From JBCCXL01 sp039191605 (GTDB lineage Bacteria > Acidobacteriota > Thermoanaerobaculia > Multivoradales > JAHZIX01): a stretch of DNA of 64,000 nucleotides. The translations under genes and the position numbers were made by a program. The notes under the pieces were generated by a model, which was given only the letters and a program-made list of their open reading frames with translations, was not told the origin of the DNA and ran no database searches. Location of the stretch: assembly GCA_039191605.1 (NCBI GenBank), contig JBCCXL010000020.1, positions 1 to 64,000 of the forward strand, written 5' to 3'. This document shows positions 55,628 through 64,000 of this stretch, one piece after another; position 1 is the stretch's first letter; every line of letters starts with the position of its first letter.

Positions 55628-56633
55628 CGGCGGTGGCCACTCCTTGGGGTGAGGCCGCGGTCGACGGGAGCAAACCCTCGGCTTCCGGCGGCGAGAAGGG
55701 ATTGAGGGCGAAAAAGAGGAAGAAGGCCTCGAAGGCGAGCCCTACGGAGAGCTTGAACCCCGGGGAGAGGTAGGGCTGGGGGGAAATCAGCGTCTCGATG
55801 AAGGCCAGGACCACGAACCAAGGCAGGCAGCCGGCGAGCAGGATCCCCGCCTCTCGGGCGGCGGCCCCCAGGCGGCGGGCCCGGGGCTCGTCTCCGGCGG
55901 TCACCAGCCCGCGGGCCAGCAGGTACCCCGCGGCGGCGCAAATCATGATCAGGCTGAGCTCCAGCGGGCCGTGGGCGGAGATGAACTCCAGCAGGCGACC
56001 CTGCATCGAAAAGTGCATGGTGATGCCCACTACGGACCCCAACATGATGCCGTTGAGCACCAACACGTAGGTGGTGAGAAAGCCCGCCGTGATGCCCCCG
56101 GCGAAGGCGGTGATCCCCACCCCGACATTGTTGGTGGCGATCATCGAGGTGCTGGCGGCGGGAGGAATGCTGGTGACCAAAGCGTCCGTCCACATCTCGC
56201 CCTGGGCCAATCCCTCCACCGCCTCCGGCCCGAGGAAGAGCAGGCCGAGGGAGGGCTGAGCAAGGGTGAAGCCAAAGCCGAAGAGGGTGCTGACGAGAAA
56301 GAGGGCCACCGCGACGCCGATCACCGGCAGCGCGCGACGGAAGGTGGCGGGAAAGGTGCGGAAGAAAAAGTGAGCGATACCGCCCTTGGCGCGGCGCTCC
56401 TGGCGCACCAGCGCGCGGGTGCCGGAGAGAGCGAGCCGACGCAGCAGGCGGTGAGCGGGAGTGCCGGGAAAGCGGGTCGCCGCCAGCGCCTGATCATGGA
56501 GCACCTGCCGATAGGTGAAGGCGAGCTGCTCCAGCTGACGGAAGGAGAGCTGGTAGCGGCTGAGCTCCGCCAGCTCCGACTCGAAGCGGCGCCAGCGATC
56601 CTGACGCTGCTGCACGAAGCGTTGATAGTCCAC
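55620..56633 (-). CDS. SpoIIM-like membrane protein
   Basis: The 337-residue protein has a helical N-terminus (RQDRWRRFESELAELSRYQL) and a membrane core like stage II sporulation protein M: GVGITAFAGGITAGFLTTYV, LVLNGIMLGSVVGITMHFS and FISAHGPLELSLIMICAAAG, the conserved HGPLE block. In Bacillus SpoIIM scaffolds peptidoglycan hydrolases during engulfment; homologues in non-sporulating bacteria commonly sit with RDD and MoxR/DUF58 genes. The GTG start follows aaggaagggg, 12 bases after the RDD stop. Nothing else in the window suggests sporulation. Confidence 0.88.
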   Translation of the reverse strand: MDYQRFVQQRQDRWRRFESELAELSRYQLSFRQLEQLAFTYRQVLHDQALAATRFPGTPAHRLLRRLALSGTRALVRQERRAKGGIAHFFFRTFPATFRRALPVIGVAVALFLVSTLFGFGFTLAQPSLGLLFLGPEAVEGLAQGEMWTDALVTSIPPAASTSMIATNNVGVGITAFAGGITAGFLTTYVLVLNGIMLGSVVGITMHFSMQGRLLEFISAHGPLELSLIMICAAAGYLLARGLVTAGDEPRARRLGAAAREAGILLAGCLPWFVVLAFIETLISPQPYLSPGFKLSVGLAFEAFFLFFALNPFSPPEAEGLLPSTAASPQGVATADV

Positions 56634-56645
56634 CGCGCCCCTTCC

Positions 56646-57419
56646 TTAGCTCATGGGAATCTGGTGCTGGTCTATCGCCCGAAGCGCGGTTCCGAGGGCC
56701 GCTAGCGGGCTAATGCCCTGGGGGACGTCCGCCAGCAGCTCGGGGTTCTCAGCGTCCAGTCGGCGCAGCAGGCGCAGCGCCATCTCGTCGGCGCGATGAC
56801 TCTCCAGCTCCGGCGCTCGCGCCAGCAGGGCCTCGGTGACGGCGATATCCGCCGCTCCCCAATGAGAGGGCAGACGCTGCAGCTCCAGCGCCGGCCGCGG
56901 GTCGCGATCGTGAATCACCAGCGTGCCCGCCACCAGGTCTCCGAGGCGGCGGCTGCGGCGATCGATGGCCATCGACGGGATGCCGGTGAGCAGATCGACC
57001 TGCCGCACCAGGTTGCGCAGCACCAGGGCACCGTTGGTGGCCCGTCCGCCGGTGGCGTCCACCACCCGCAGCTTCGCCGCCATCTTGCCGACGGTGCGCC
57101 CCTCCCAATAGATCTCCTGGGCGAAGAAGTAGGTCCACTGCAGCACGAAGAGCAGCACCAGAATGATCGCTGCCGCCCAGCCCTCGCCGAGGGAAAGGGC
57201 CCCCGCCAGGAAAATCATCCCGAAAAGACAGATGAACAGCAGGCAAGAGAGCAGCAGATAGTCGAGGATCGCCGCCAGGGTGCGGCTGCCGAGCCCCGCC
57301 AGCGGCAGCTCCACCTCGATGTTGTCGAGGGCGAGCAGAGTGCCGTCGATTCCGATCCCTTCCTGCTCCATCGAAGGCTCTCGATGGATCCCCTCTCCGC
57401 TCATGGGCGTCCCCCACAT
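56646..57419 (-). CDS. RDD family membrane protein
   Basis: The 257-residue protein has an RDD domain: ELPLAGLGSRTLAAILDYLL (Arg/Asp of the name), a second membrane helix, FFAQEIYWEGRTVGKMAAKL with GRTVGK and RVVDATGGRATNGALVLRN, then a cytosolic helical tail. RDD proteins are small membrane proteins of mostly unknown role. The ATG at 57419 has ggggag six bases upstream. It heads the operon running to the DUF58 gene; 57420-57616 is the promoter-side spacer with no gene. Confidence 0.88.
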   Translation of the reverse strand: MWGTPMSGEGIHREPSMEQEGIGIDGTLLALDNIEVELPLAGLGSRTLAAILDYLLLSCLLFICLFGMIFLAGALSLGEGWAAAIILVLLFVLQWTYFFAQEIYWEGRTVGKMAAKLRVVDATGGRATNGALVLRNLVRQVDLLTGIPSMAIDRRSRRLGDLVAGTLVIHDRDPRPALELQRLPSHWGAADIAVTEALLARAPELESHRADEMALRLLRRLDAENPELLADVPQGISPLAALGTALRAIDQHQIPMS

Positions 57420-57616
57420 GGTGCTGCTCCCCTGCCGGGGGGCGCTGATTTCACATTGGTCGGTTTTGAAGGCACGGTACTTCTGATTCTATCCCATCGC
57501 GTTCCGCGCTCCCAGGACCAATCGTGCATTGAAGCGCGGTCCCGTTTCCCCCGTTGACCCTACCCTCGGGGAAATGTCATCGCCCGAATCAGCCGCGCTG
57601 AATTCGCCATGCTGGA

Positions 57617-60600
57617 TCAGCTCTTCCGGATCAGCTTCAGCAGCGCCTCGCCGTAGCGCTCCGCCTTGGCGGGGCCGACCCCGTGGATCGCCAGCAGGGC
57701 ATCGCCGTCGGCCGGGCGAGAGGCGGCGATATTGGCCAGGGTGCGGTCGGTGAAGACCCGAAAGGCCGGCAGCCGACGGCGGGCGCTCTCCTTCTTGCGC
57801 CACTCCTTGAGGGCGGAGAAGAGGGCTTCGTCCACCGGCCCGAAGCTCTGGTTCTTGCTGCCCTTCTTGCCGCCAGCTCCCTTGCGGCGAGAGCGACCCT
57901 TCGAGGCCGTTCCTCGCTTGCGTGATCGGCGGGGGACCGGGGGGCGGTCCGCCAGGCTGAGGCAGGAGGGATCCGCCAGGGGATCTCCAAAGGCGCCGTC
58001 GGCGGTGAGGTGGCAGCGGCGGAAGGCGATGGTGCGGCCGTCCTTCTCGAAGGAGTCCTCCTCCATCTCCAGCAGCCCGGCGCGGGCGATGGCGTCGAGG
58101 ACGTCTTCGAAGATCTTGCGATCCATCCCCCCCGCCTCGGCCTCGAAGAGCTGCCCGGGGGTCTGGCCGTCCCGCCGCCGCAGCTGCTCCACTACGCCCC
58201 GGGCGCATTCCGCCTCCGCCGCGCTGGGGGAGCGGAAGCGGCGCACGGCGCAGTCTTTGGGGGCGCAGAGATCGCAGATGCCGCAGGGCGCTCCACCGTC
58301 CTCCTCGTCGCCGAAATACTCCACCAGGGTGAGCATGCGGCAGCGGCTGCCCTCGGCGAAGCGCAGCATCGACTCCAGCTGCTGCTCGCGGTGGGCCCGC
58401 TGGGCGAGGTAGTGATCCCGCCACCCCTGCCCCGGCCCGCGGCTCACCGCGTCTTCGCGATTCACCACCGCGCCGTCGTAGAGCCAGAGCTTTTCGAGGG
58501 CCCGCTCCAGGGCCTCCGCGTCCTCGCCGCCGGCGGCGAGCTGAGCGAGCAGGGACTCGCGGTCCACCGCCCTCTCGCCGAGGGCGGCGTGGAGTGCGTC
58601 CAGCACCGAGACCTCCGGATAGTCCCGCTGCAGGAAGAATTCATGGGTGCGGCGATCGGACCAGGAGTAGAGCAGCACCGCCCGCGCCGGCTCCCCGTCC
58701 CGGCCGCCGCGGCCAATCTCCTGGTAGTAGCCCTCCACGCTGCCCGGCAGCGCCACGTGGAGCACCGTGCGCACGTTGGCCTTGTCCACCCCCATGCCGA
58801 AGGCGATGGTGGCTACCACCACCTCGAGCCCGCCGCTGAGAAAATCCTGCTGCACCCGCTCCCGGGCCGCCGGCGGCAGGCCGGCATGGTACGCGGCGGC
58901 GGGGAAGGTCTCGTTGAGGCGCTGCGCCAGTCCCTCCGCCTCGCGGCGGGAGGGAGCGTAGACGATCGCCGGCCGGCGGTCCGCCTGAGCCAGCAGGGCG
59001 GCGGCGGCGTCCCGCCGCTGGGAGGGATTGCGCTGCACTACCTCCACCGCCAGGTTGGAGCGCCGGAAGCCGTGGATGAAGCGCCGGGGGCCGTCCAGCC
59101 CCAGCTGCTGGAGGATGTCCTTCTGCACCGTGGGGGTGGCGGTGGCGGTAAGGGCCACCACCGGCGGCCCAGAAGAAGAACTCTCGGAGGAACCCGTTCC
59201 GGCTTGCCCCCTCAGGCTTTCCACCCAGCCCCCCAGGCGGCGGTAGTCGGGGCGAAAGTCGTGGCCCCATTGGGAAATACAGTGGGCCTCGTCCACCGCC
59301 ACCAGGGCCGGCGGCCGCTTCACCAAGAGCTCCGGGAATCCCGGCACCGAGAGCCGCTCCGGGGCGATGAAGAGATAGTCCAGATCGCCATCCAGATAGC
59401 GCCGACACACCGCCCGGGAGGCCGCCGCCGGGCGGCCGGAGTGGATTCGCTCGGCGGCGTGGCCGAGGGCCTGGAGCTTGCCCACCTGATCCTCCATCAG
59501 GGCGATGAGGGGAGAGATCACCACGGTGGTGCCGGCGCGGGCGAGGCCCGGCAGCTGATAGCACAGGCTCTTACCGGCGCCGGTGGGCATCACCACCAGG
59601 CTGTCGGCCCCGGCGGTCACCGCGGCGCAGATCTCCCTCTGGTAAGGCCGAAAGGCATCGTGGTGGAAGGCCTCCAGCAGCAGCGCTTCGAGGTTCTCCG
59701 GGGCGGTGGGCTCCCGCCGCCGCCGCTCCGGGACGAGGAGGAATTGCTCCTGCGCTCCCTCCCGAGGCGCTATACCTCGGGGCGCCGCTCCCTGAGACGC
59801 CGAACTGGCTGCGGAACCTGGAAAGTTTGCAGAGCTTGAGGAGCCTGCGGAGCCCCCCGACTGGTATTCATTCCCCCGACCGCGCCCCAGCGCTCTCGGC
59901 AGCCCTTCGGGAGCCGACTCCAGGGTCTCCCCCACCGCCCGGCGGACGAAATCCTCGATGTCCTGAAGGAAGCTGCCCAGGGCCTCGTCCCCGCGCTCGA
60001 TGGCCTGCAGCCGGGTCTCCCAGCGGGCGGTGAGCTCGGCGCTCTTTACTTCCTGGTGCACCGCCCCCACCAGCTCGATCCCCAGATCCGTAGCGTGGAG
60101 GATCTTGCCCCGCCGCTCGAGAAAGCGCCGCTGCAGCAGGTTCTCGATGATCTCCGCCCTCGTCGCCGGGGTGCCCAGCCCCCGCTCCGCCAGAGCCCGC
60201 GCCAGCTCCCGATCGTCCAGCCGCCGGCCGGCCCGCTCCATGGCGGTGAGCAGGGTGGCCTCGGTGTAGCGCTTCGGCGGCCGGGTCTCCTTGCGCTGCT
60301 CCTCCGCCTCCAGGCAGCGCAGCGCCAACCCCGGCTCCAGCCCGGCGGGCAGCGGCCCGGAATCGGCCTCGTCGTCGCCTCCGTCGCCTCTGGTACCCGC
60401 CTTCGCCGCTCCTTGGGCCGAGCCCTTTGTCGAGCCCTTGGGCCGAGCCTTCGAGGAGCGCCGGGAGGGGGGATCCAGCACCTTCCAGCCGGCGTCCTTC
60501 TGCGCCGTTCCGCTGGCGAAGAGCTGATCCGGCGGCGGCAGATGATCGAGGGTCTCAGAACCCTCCTCCGCTTCGTCGGGTTCTCCACCGACCGCGGAGC

Positions 60601-62065
60601 CCACCGTGATCACCACCGACTGCATCGCCCGCACCCAATCGCCGTGCCAGGCCATCAGCAGGCGGCGGCACACCAGGTCGTAGAGCCGCTCTTCGTCCGC
60701 CGTCAGCGAAAGCTCCGCCGGATCCTTCTCGGTGGGCAGGATGGCGTGGTGGTCGCCGACTCGGGAATCGTCCACGAAGCGCCGCCCAAGGGGAGCCTCG
60801 CCGCTGCCGGGGGCCAGCAGGCCGGGGTAGCGAGACTCGATGTTGCGCACCACCGTCGGCAGGGTCTCGGCAATATCCCTGCTGAGGTGGCGGCTGTCGG
60901 TGCGGGGGTAAGTCAACAGCTTGCGGTCCTGATAGAGGCGCTGGGCGACCCCCAGGGTCTTCTTGGCGCTCCAGCCGAAGAGCCGGTTGGCGTGACGCTG
61001 CAGCTCCGTGAGGTCGTAGAGCAGCGGCGGCGGCATCCGCCGCTCGCGGCTGTCCACCGACTCCACTCGGGTCTCTCCGGCGGCGATGCGCTGCGCCAGC
61101 GCTTCAGCCACCGCCGCGAGCCCCGCGGCGACCTCTCCCTCGGCCTGCGGGGCGGATCGGCGCCCGTCGCGATCCGGCACCCGGAACTGCTCTGCCGGCG
61201 GCTTCGTGCCGCCCTTAGCGCTAGGAGCGGTATCCGAAGTAAGACCCGGAGAGGCCTCTGCCTCACCCTTCGGGCTAGCGCGAAACCAGCGGGCGATGAA
61301 CTCTCTGGTCTTAGCACCTCTCGCTTCCGAGTCGCCTTCACCGCCACCTTGACTGCCAACGTCACTGGCAGCCGAAGTCGACTCCCCCAAGATCAGGCAC
61401 AGCCGGGCCCGCACCTCGAAGTAGCTCTGCGGCCGGAAGTCCCGAATCTCCAGCTCCCGCTGGGCCACCAGCGCTAGGGTGGGGGTCTGCACCCTTCCTA
61501 CGGTGAACACTCGATCCTGGCCCCGGGCGAGGGTCAGGGCTCGGGTGAGGTTCATCCCCACCAGCCAATCCGCCTGGCGACGACCGCGGGCGGCGTCCGC
61601 CAGGGAATCGAATTCCGCCGCCGGCCGCAGCGCATCGAAGCCGTTGCGCAGCGCGCCGTCGGTGAGGGAAGAAACCCACAGTCGGCGCACCGGCTTGGAG
61701 GCCCCGGCGGCCTCGTAGAGGGCGCGAAAGATCAGCTCCCCCTCTCGCCCGGCATCGGTAGCGCACACCACTTCCCGAACCTTCGGTGAGGTGAGGATCC
61801 GCTGCACCACGGCGAATTGATCCCGCGTCCCCTCCTCCACCTCCAGGGGAATGGCGGCGGGCAGCATCGGCAGGGTCTCGCGGCGCCAGCGGCGCCACTG
61901 GGCCTCGATCTCGTGGGGCTCCGCCAATCGCACTAGATGGCCGATGGCCCAGGTCACCACCCAGCCCTCGCCGTGAAGAAATCCGCTACCCCGGCGCCGA
62001 GCGCCGAGCACCCGCGCGATATCCCGAGCCACCGCGGGCTTCTCCGCGACGATCGCGACGGTCAC
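57617..62065 (-). CDS. Topoisomerase III-RecQ helicase fusion protein
   Basis: One 1482-residue frame holds a type IA topoisomerase and a RecQ helicase. Residues 1-775: topoisomerase III, with Toprim CATDAGREGELIFRALYE (Asp104), TVGRVQTPTLALV and active tyrosine 386 in LLTYPRTDSRHL; an insert of about 80 Gly/Ser/Ala-rich residues sits in its centre. Residues about 795-1270: RecQ, with MPTGAGKSLCYQLPGL (Lys832), DEAHCISQWGHDFRPDY (925), TATAT, FGMGVDKANVRTVLH, YYQEIGRGGRDG and the zinc cluster (Cys1242 to CGICDLC). An HRDC domain (about 1410-1482) ends it. The GTG at 62065 overlaps the M16 stop (GTGA), chosen over 62167. Confidence 0.95.
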   Translation of the reverse strand: MTVAIVAEKPAVARDIARVLGARRRGSGFLHGEGWVVTWAIGHLVRLAEPHEIEAQWRRWRRETLPMLPAAIPLEVEEGTRDQFAVVQRILTSPKVREVVCATDAGREGELIFRALYEAAGASKPVRRLWVSSLTDGALRNGFDALRPAAEFDSLADAARGRRQADWLVGMNLTRALTLARGQDRVFTVGRVQTPTLALVAQRELEIRDFRPQSYFEVRARLCLILGESTSAASDVGSQGGGEGDSEARGAKTREFIARWFRASPKGEAEASPGLTSDTAPSAKGGTKPPAEQFRVPDRDGRRSAPQAEGEVAAGLAAVAEALAQRIAAGETRVESVDSRERRMPPPLLYDLTELQRHANRLFGWSAKKTLGVAQRLYQDRKLLTYPRTDSRHLSRDIAETLPTVVRNIESRYPGLLAPGSGEAPLGRRFVDDSRVGDHHAILPTEKDPAELSLTADEERLYDLVCRRLLMAWHGDWVRAMQSVVITVGSAVGGEPDEAEEGSETLDHLPPPDQLFASGTAQKDAGWKVLDPPSRRSSKARPKGSTKGSAQGAAKAGTRGDGGDDEADSGPLPAGLEPGLALRCLEAEEQRKETRPPKRYTEATLLTAMERAGRRLDDRELARALAERGLGTPATRAEIIENLLQRRFLERRGKILHATDLGIELVGAVHQEVKSAELTARWETRLQAIERGDEALGSFLQDIEDFVRRAVGETLESAPEGLPRALGRGRGNEYQSGGSAGSSSSANFPGSAASSASQGAAPRGIAPREGAQEQFLLVPERRRREPTAPENLEALLLEAFHHDAFRPYQREICAAVTAGADSLVVMPTGAGKSLCYQLPGLARAGTTVVISPLIALMEDQVGKLQALGHAAERIHSGRPAAASRAVCRRYLDGDLDYLFIAPERLSVPGFPELLVKRPPALVAVDEAHCISQWGHDFRPDYRRLGGWVESLRGQAGTGSSESSSSGPPVVALTATATPTVQKDILQQLGLDGPRRFIHGFRRSNLAVEVVQRNPSQRRDAAAALLAQADRRPAIVYAPSRREAEGLAQRLNETFPAAAYHAGLPPAARERVQQDFLSGGLEVVVATIAFGMGVDKANVRTVLHVALPGSVEGYYQEIGRGGRDGEPARAVLLYSWSDRRTHEFFLQRDYPEVSVLDALHAALGERAVDRESLLAQLAAGGEDAEALERALEKLWLYDGAVVNREDAVSRGPGQGWRDHYLAQRAHREQQLESMLRFAEGSRCRMLTLVEYFGDEEDGGAPCGICDLCAPKDCAVRRFRSPSAAEAECARGVVEQLRRRDGQTPGQLFEAEAGGMDRKIFEDVLDAIARAGLLEMEEDSFEKDGRTIAFRRCHLTADGAFGDPLADPSCLSLADRPPVPRRSRKRGTASKGRSRRKGAGGKKGSKNQSFGPVDEALFSALKEWRKKESARRRLPAFRVFTDRTLANIAASRPADGDALLAIHGVGPAKAERYGEALLKLIRKS

Positions 62066-63300
62066 GGCAAGCCGACGGTAATGCGCAGCTGATCCGGTCG
62101 CAGCCAGCGGCGGGCCACCCTCTCGGCGACCTCCCGATCGACCGCTTCCAGCTGCCCGCGGCGCCATTCGGGATCATCCATGGGCAGACCGTAGAAGGCT
62201 GAATCCACCATCAGGCTCGCCACCTGGCGGGGCGTCTCGCGCAGAAAGGGATCGCGGCCGAGGAGGAAGGTGCGAGCCTCCTCGACCTCGGCAGCCTCCG
62301 GCCCCTCCTCCACCAGCCGCTCCAGCTCCTCCACCAGGCCGGTCTCGACTCGCGCAGCCTGGGCCGCGGCGGTTCCGGCGTAGAGGGTCAAGCGGCCCGG
62401 CGCAAGGCCGGCCCCCGCCAGGGTGTGGGCGTAGGCGGAATAGGCCAGGCCTTCCTGCTCGCGAATGCGGTGGGGAATCCGCCCGTGGAGTCCGCCGCCG
62501 GCCCCGAGGATCACCGCTAGAACCTGCAGCGCCGTGGCGTCCGGGTGAGACTGGGGCACGGTGAGATGGCCGGCGTAGACGTGGGCCTGATCCCCCTGAG
62601 CGGGAAGCTTCACCTCCCGCCGTCGCTGGGGATTCCCCTCGATCTTCGGCGGCGTCGCCAGCTCCCGGCTCGGCCCCGAGGCTAGGGCTTGCGCCAAGAG
62701 TCGCGGGGAGAAGCGCTCTTCCAGCCCCCGCAGCACCGCCTCTTCGTCGATCGGCCCGGCGACCGAGAGCAACAGCGGCCCGGCGGCCCTGTGAGCGCGG
62801 TAGAACTCGCTACAGGCGTCGCCGTCCACCCGCTGCAGGCTCGCTTCGTCCCCCTTCAGCGGCCGACTGCGGGGATGAGGCAAATAGAGGTGCTCCAGGA
62901 AGGCCCGCTGGGCGACGACATCCGGCTGGTCCGCCATGCTCTCCAGCTCCGCCGCCGCCTGGCGCGCCAGCCAGCGGCATCGATCGTGCGGAAAGACGGG
63001 CTCCAGGAGCAGCTCTTGGGCCCAGTCCAGCACTCGCACCCAATCCGCCGCCATGGCGTCGATGGACAGCCCCACCGCCTCGAAGGAGGCGCCGCATTGA
63101 ATCGAGGCGCCAAGGGCCTCGGCGTCCTCCGCCAGCTGCCGCCAATCCCGCCGCTGGGAACCCTCGCTGAGGCCGCTACCCATCACCGAGGCGAGCCCCG
63201 GCAGGCTTTCCGCCGTCGCACCGCCGGGCCAAGCGGCGCGCAGGGAGACCACCGCCGCACCGGCGGTGTGGGCGACTCGAAACTCTGGGGGCGCGTTCAC
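62062..63300 (-). CDS. M16 peptidase family protein lacking the HxxEH site
   Basis: The 412-residue protein has the M16 (insulinase/PqqF) fold: AAVVSLRAAWPGGATAESLP, YRAHRAAGPLLLSVAGPIDE, VYAGHLTVPQSHPDATALQV and GRIPHRIREQEGLAYSAYAH (the C-domain signature with the Arg-Tyr pair region). The HFLEH zinc motif position reads GSGLSEGSQRR, so this subunit should be non-catalytic. GTG 63300 begins four bases after the stop of the upstream M16 gene; such proteins work as heterodimers, so the pair is probably one complex. It overlaps the downstream fusion gene by four bases. Confidence 0.88.
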   Translation of the reverse strand: MNAPPEFRVAHTAGAAVVSLRAAWPGGATAESLPGLASVMGSGLSEGSQRRDWRQLAEDAEALGASIQCGASFEAVGLSIDAMAADWVRVLDWAQELLLEPVFPHDRCRWLARQAAAELESMADQPDVVAQRAFLEHLYLPHPRSRPLKGDEASLQRVDGDACSEFYRAHRAAGPLLLSVAGPIDEEAVLRGLEERFSPRLLAQALASGPSRELATPPKIEGNPQRRREVKLPAQGDQAHVYAGHLTVPQSHPDATALQVLAVILGAGGGLHGRIPHRIREQEGLAYSAYAHTLAGAGLAPGRLTLYAGTAAAQAARVETGLVEELERLVEEGPEAAEVEEARTFLLGRDPFLRETPRQVASLMVDSAFYGLPMDDPEWRRGQLEAVDREVAERVARRWLRPDQLRITVGLP

Positions 63301-63304
63301 CGGA

Positions 63305-64000
63305 TCAGGACTCCGGCAGGGACCAGCCGATGATCCCGCCGCTGCGCGGGTCTACCGCCTCCGCCATCGCGGCGGAGAGGGCCTGCGGAGTCGAGGCCAG
63401 GGAAGCCGCCGTGAGCCGCCGCCCGTGATCTTCCTGGAAGAGGATGAGGTCGAAGCCCAGGGTCATCGCCTGTTGATGAATGCGCTCGTTGGCGAACACC
63501 CAATCCGCCAGCTGCACTCGGCGCGCCCGCTCCAGCTCCCGCTCTCCCGGCGGCCCCGAGGCGAGCTCCTGGAGGACGGCGAAGAGCTCCTCCTCCACCC
63601 GCGCCGGGGAAACCCCCGGCAGCACCTCGAGGGAGACCGAGAAGGTCGCCGTCTCGGCTCCTTCGGTGAGATGGGAGGACACCCAGGAGCACAGCTGCCC
63701 TTCGTCCACCAGGCGGCGCTGAAGACGGCTGGCGCGGCCGCCGCTGAGCACCGTGGAAGCCAGCTGCAGGGCGGCGTAGGAAGGCCGAACGTCGCCTCCC
63801 TCCAGCACCCCCGGCACCCGTGCCGCCAAAATCAGCCGAGCCGTTTCCCCGCGCCGCCGCTCCACCCGCCGCCATTCTCCAAGGGCAGGGGCGGCAGCCT
63901 GCGGGAACGGGGCCGACGCAGCCCCGGCCTCGATGGCGCCGAAGGTCTGCTCCACCCGCTCCAGGGCGTATCGATGACCGGCTTCCAGGTCTCCCGCCAC
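63305..64000 (-). CDS. M16 peptidase family protein, partial
   Basis: Only the last 231 residues are in the window; the gene enters from the right edge. The C-domain is clear: EGGDVRPSYAALQLASTVLS, LQRRLVDEGQLCSWVSSHLT and VSLEVLPGVSPARVEEELFA, FDLILFQEDHGRRLT. The catalytic HxxEH motif, if present, lies upstream of the window. It is the likely active partner of the HxxEH-less protein that follows four bases later. Confidence 0.85.
   Translation of the reverse strand: MAGDLEAGHRYALERVEQTFGAIEAGAASAPFPQAAAPALGEWRRVERRRGETARLILAARVPGVLEGGDVRPSYAALQLASTVLSGGRASRLQRRLVDEGQLCSWVSSHLTEGAETATFSVSLEVLPGVSPARVEEELFAVLQELASGPPGERELERARRVQLADWVFANERIHQQAMTLGFDLILFQEDHGRRLTAASLASTPQALSAAMAEAVDPRSGGIIGWSLPES

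Overview
The window is a high-GC bacterial chromosome segment, almost fully coding, with genes on both strands and many GTG/TTG starts behind good ribosome binding sites. Gene content points to a free-living, Gram-negative-type heterotroph: a PBP1C/alpha-2-macroglobulin pair, bactofilin, LipB, a lytic transglycosylase, a MoxR/DUF58 cluster and secreted proteases. The mix, including two proteins resembling the TIGR02265/DUF2378 family and a protease ending in a FEDGFETG tail, would suit Acidobacteriota (Thermoanaerobaculia-like) or a myxobacterium-like lineage. No rRNA or tRNA gene was seen, so this placement is inference.

Layout. 1-196: edge of a 23-bp tandem array. 0.3-10 kb: small accessory genes (VOC protein, two membrane proteins, a secreted DUF305/LVIVD protein, an orphan DUF433 antitoxin, an NmrA-like reductase, a UPF0175/DUF3368 toxin-antitoxin pair, an ATP-grasp protein, and a coiled-coil membrane protein with a promoter almost on its start codon). 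10-18.3 kb: alpha-2-macroglobulin and pbpC, the pbpC N-terminus carrying translated repeat DNA. 18.9-24.5 kb: a large fusion of a leucine/valine-type dehydrogenase to a valyl-tRNA-synthetase-like body that lacks recognisable HIGH and KMSKS motifs, then an ECF sigma factor and a zinc-finger anti-sigma factor. 24.5-37.3 kb: two patatins, bactofilin plus a methyltransferase-like protein, an NrtR-like regulator, lipB, 2-oxoacid dehydrogenase E2 and E3, an MBL hydrolase and a DUF2090 aldolase-like protein. 37.5-49.6 kb: two paralogous TIGR02265-like proteins flanking a lytic transglycosylase, a LeuB-LeuA-Xer operon, DUF819, YtoQ, an EVE protein, a secreted M36/M4-type metalloprotease and a Tyr-Asp-Arg repeat protein. 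49.9-57.4 kb: a seven-gene minus-strand operon (RDD, SpoIIM-like, membrane protein, DUF4129, DUF4350, MoxR, DUF58). 57.6-64 kb: two M16-type proteins translationally coupled to a single polypeptide joining topoisomerase III to a RecQ helicase with HRDC domain.

The two most notable finds are the dehydrogenase/pseudo-ValRS fusion (18869-22462) and the topoisomerase III-RecQ fusion (57617-62065). Both are read directly from uninterrupted frames with recognisable motifs on each side of the junction. Non-coding DNA is repeatedly occupied by short tandem arrays of unrelated unit length (14, 15, 16, 23 bp), and a 24-bp duplication has entered the pbpC reading frame.
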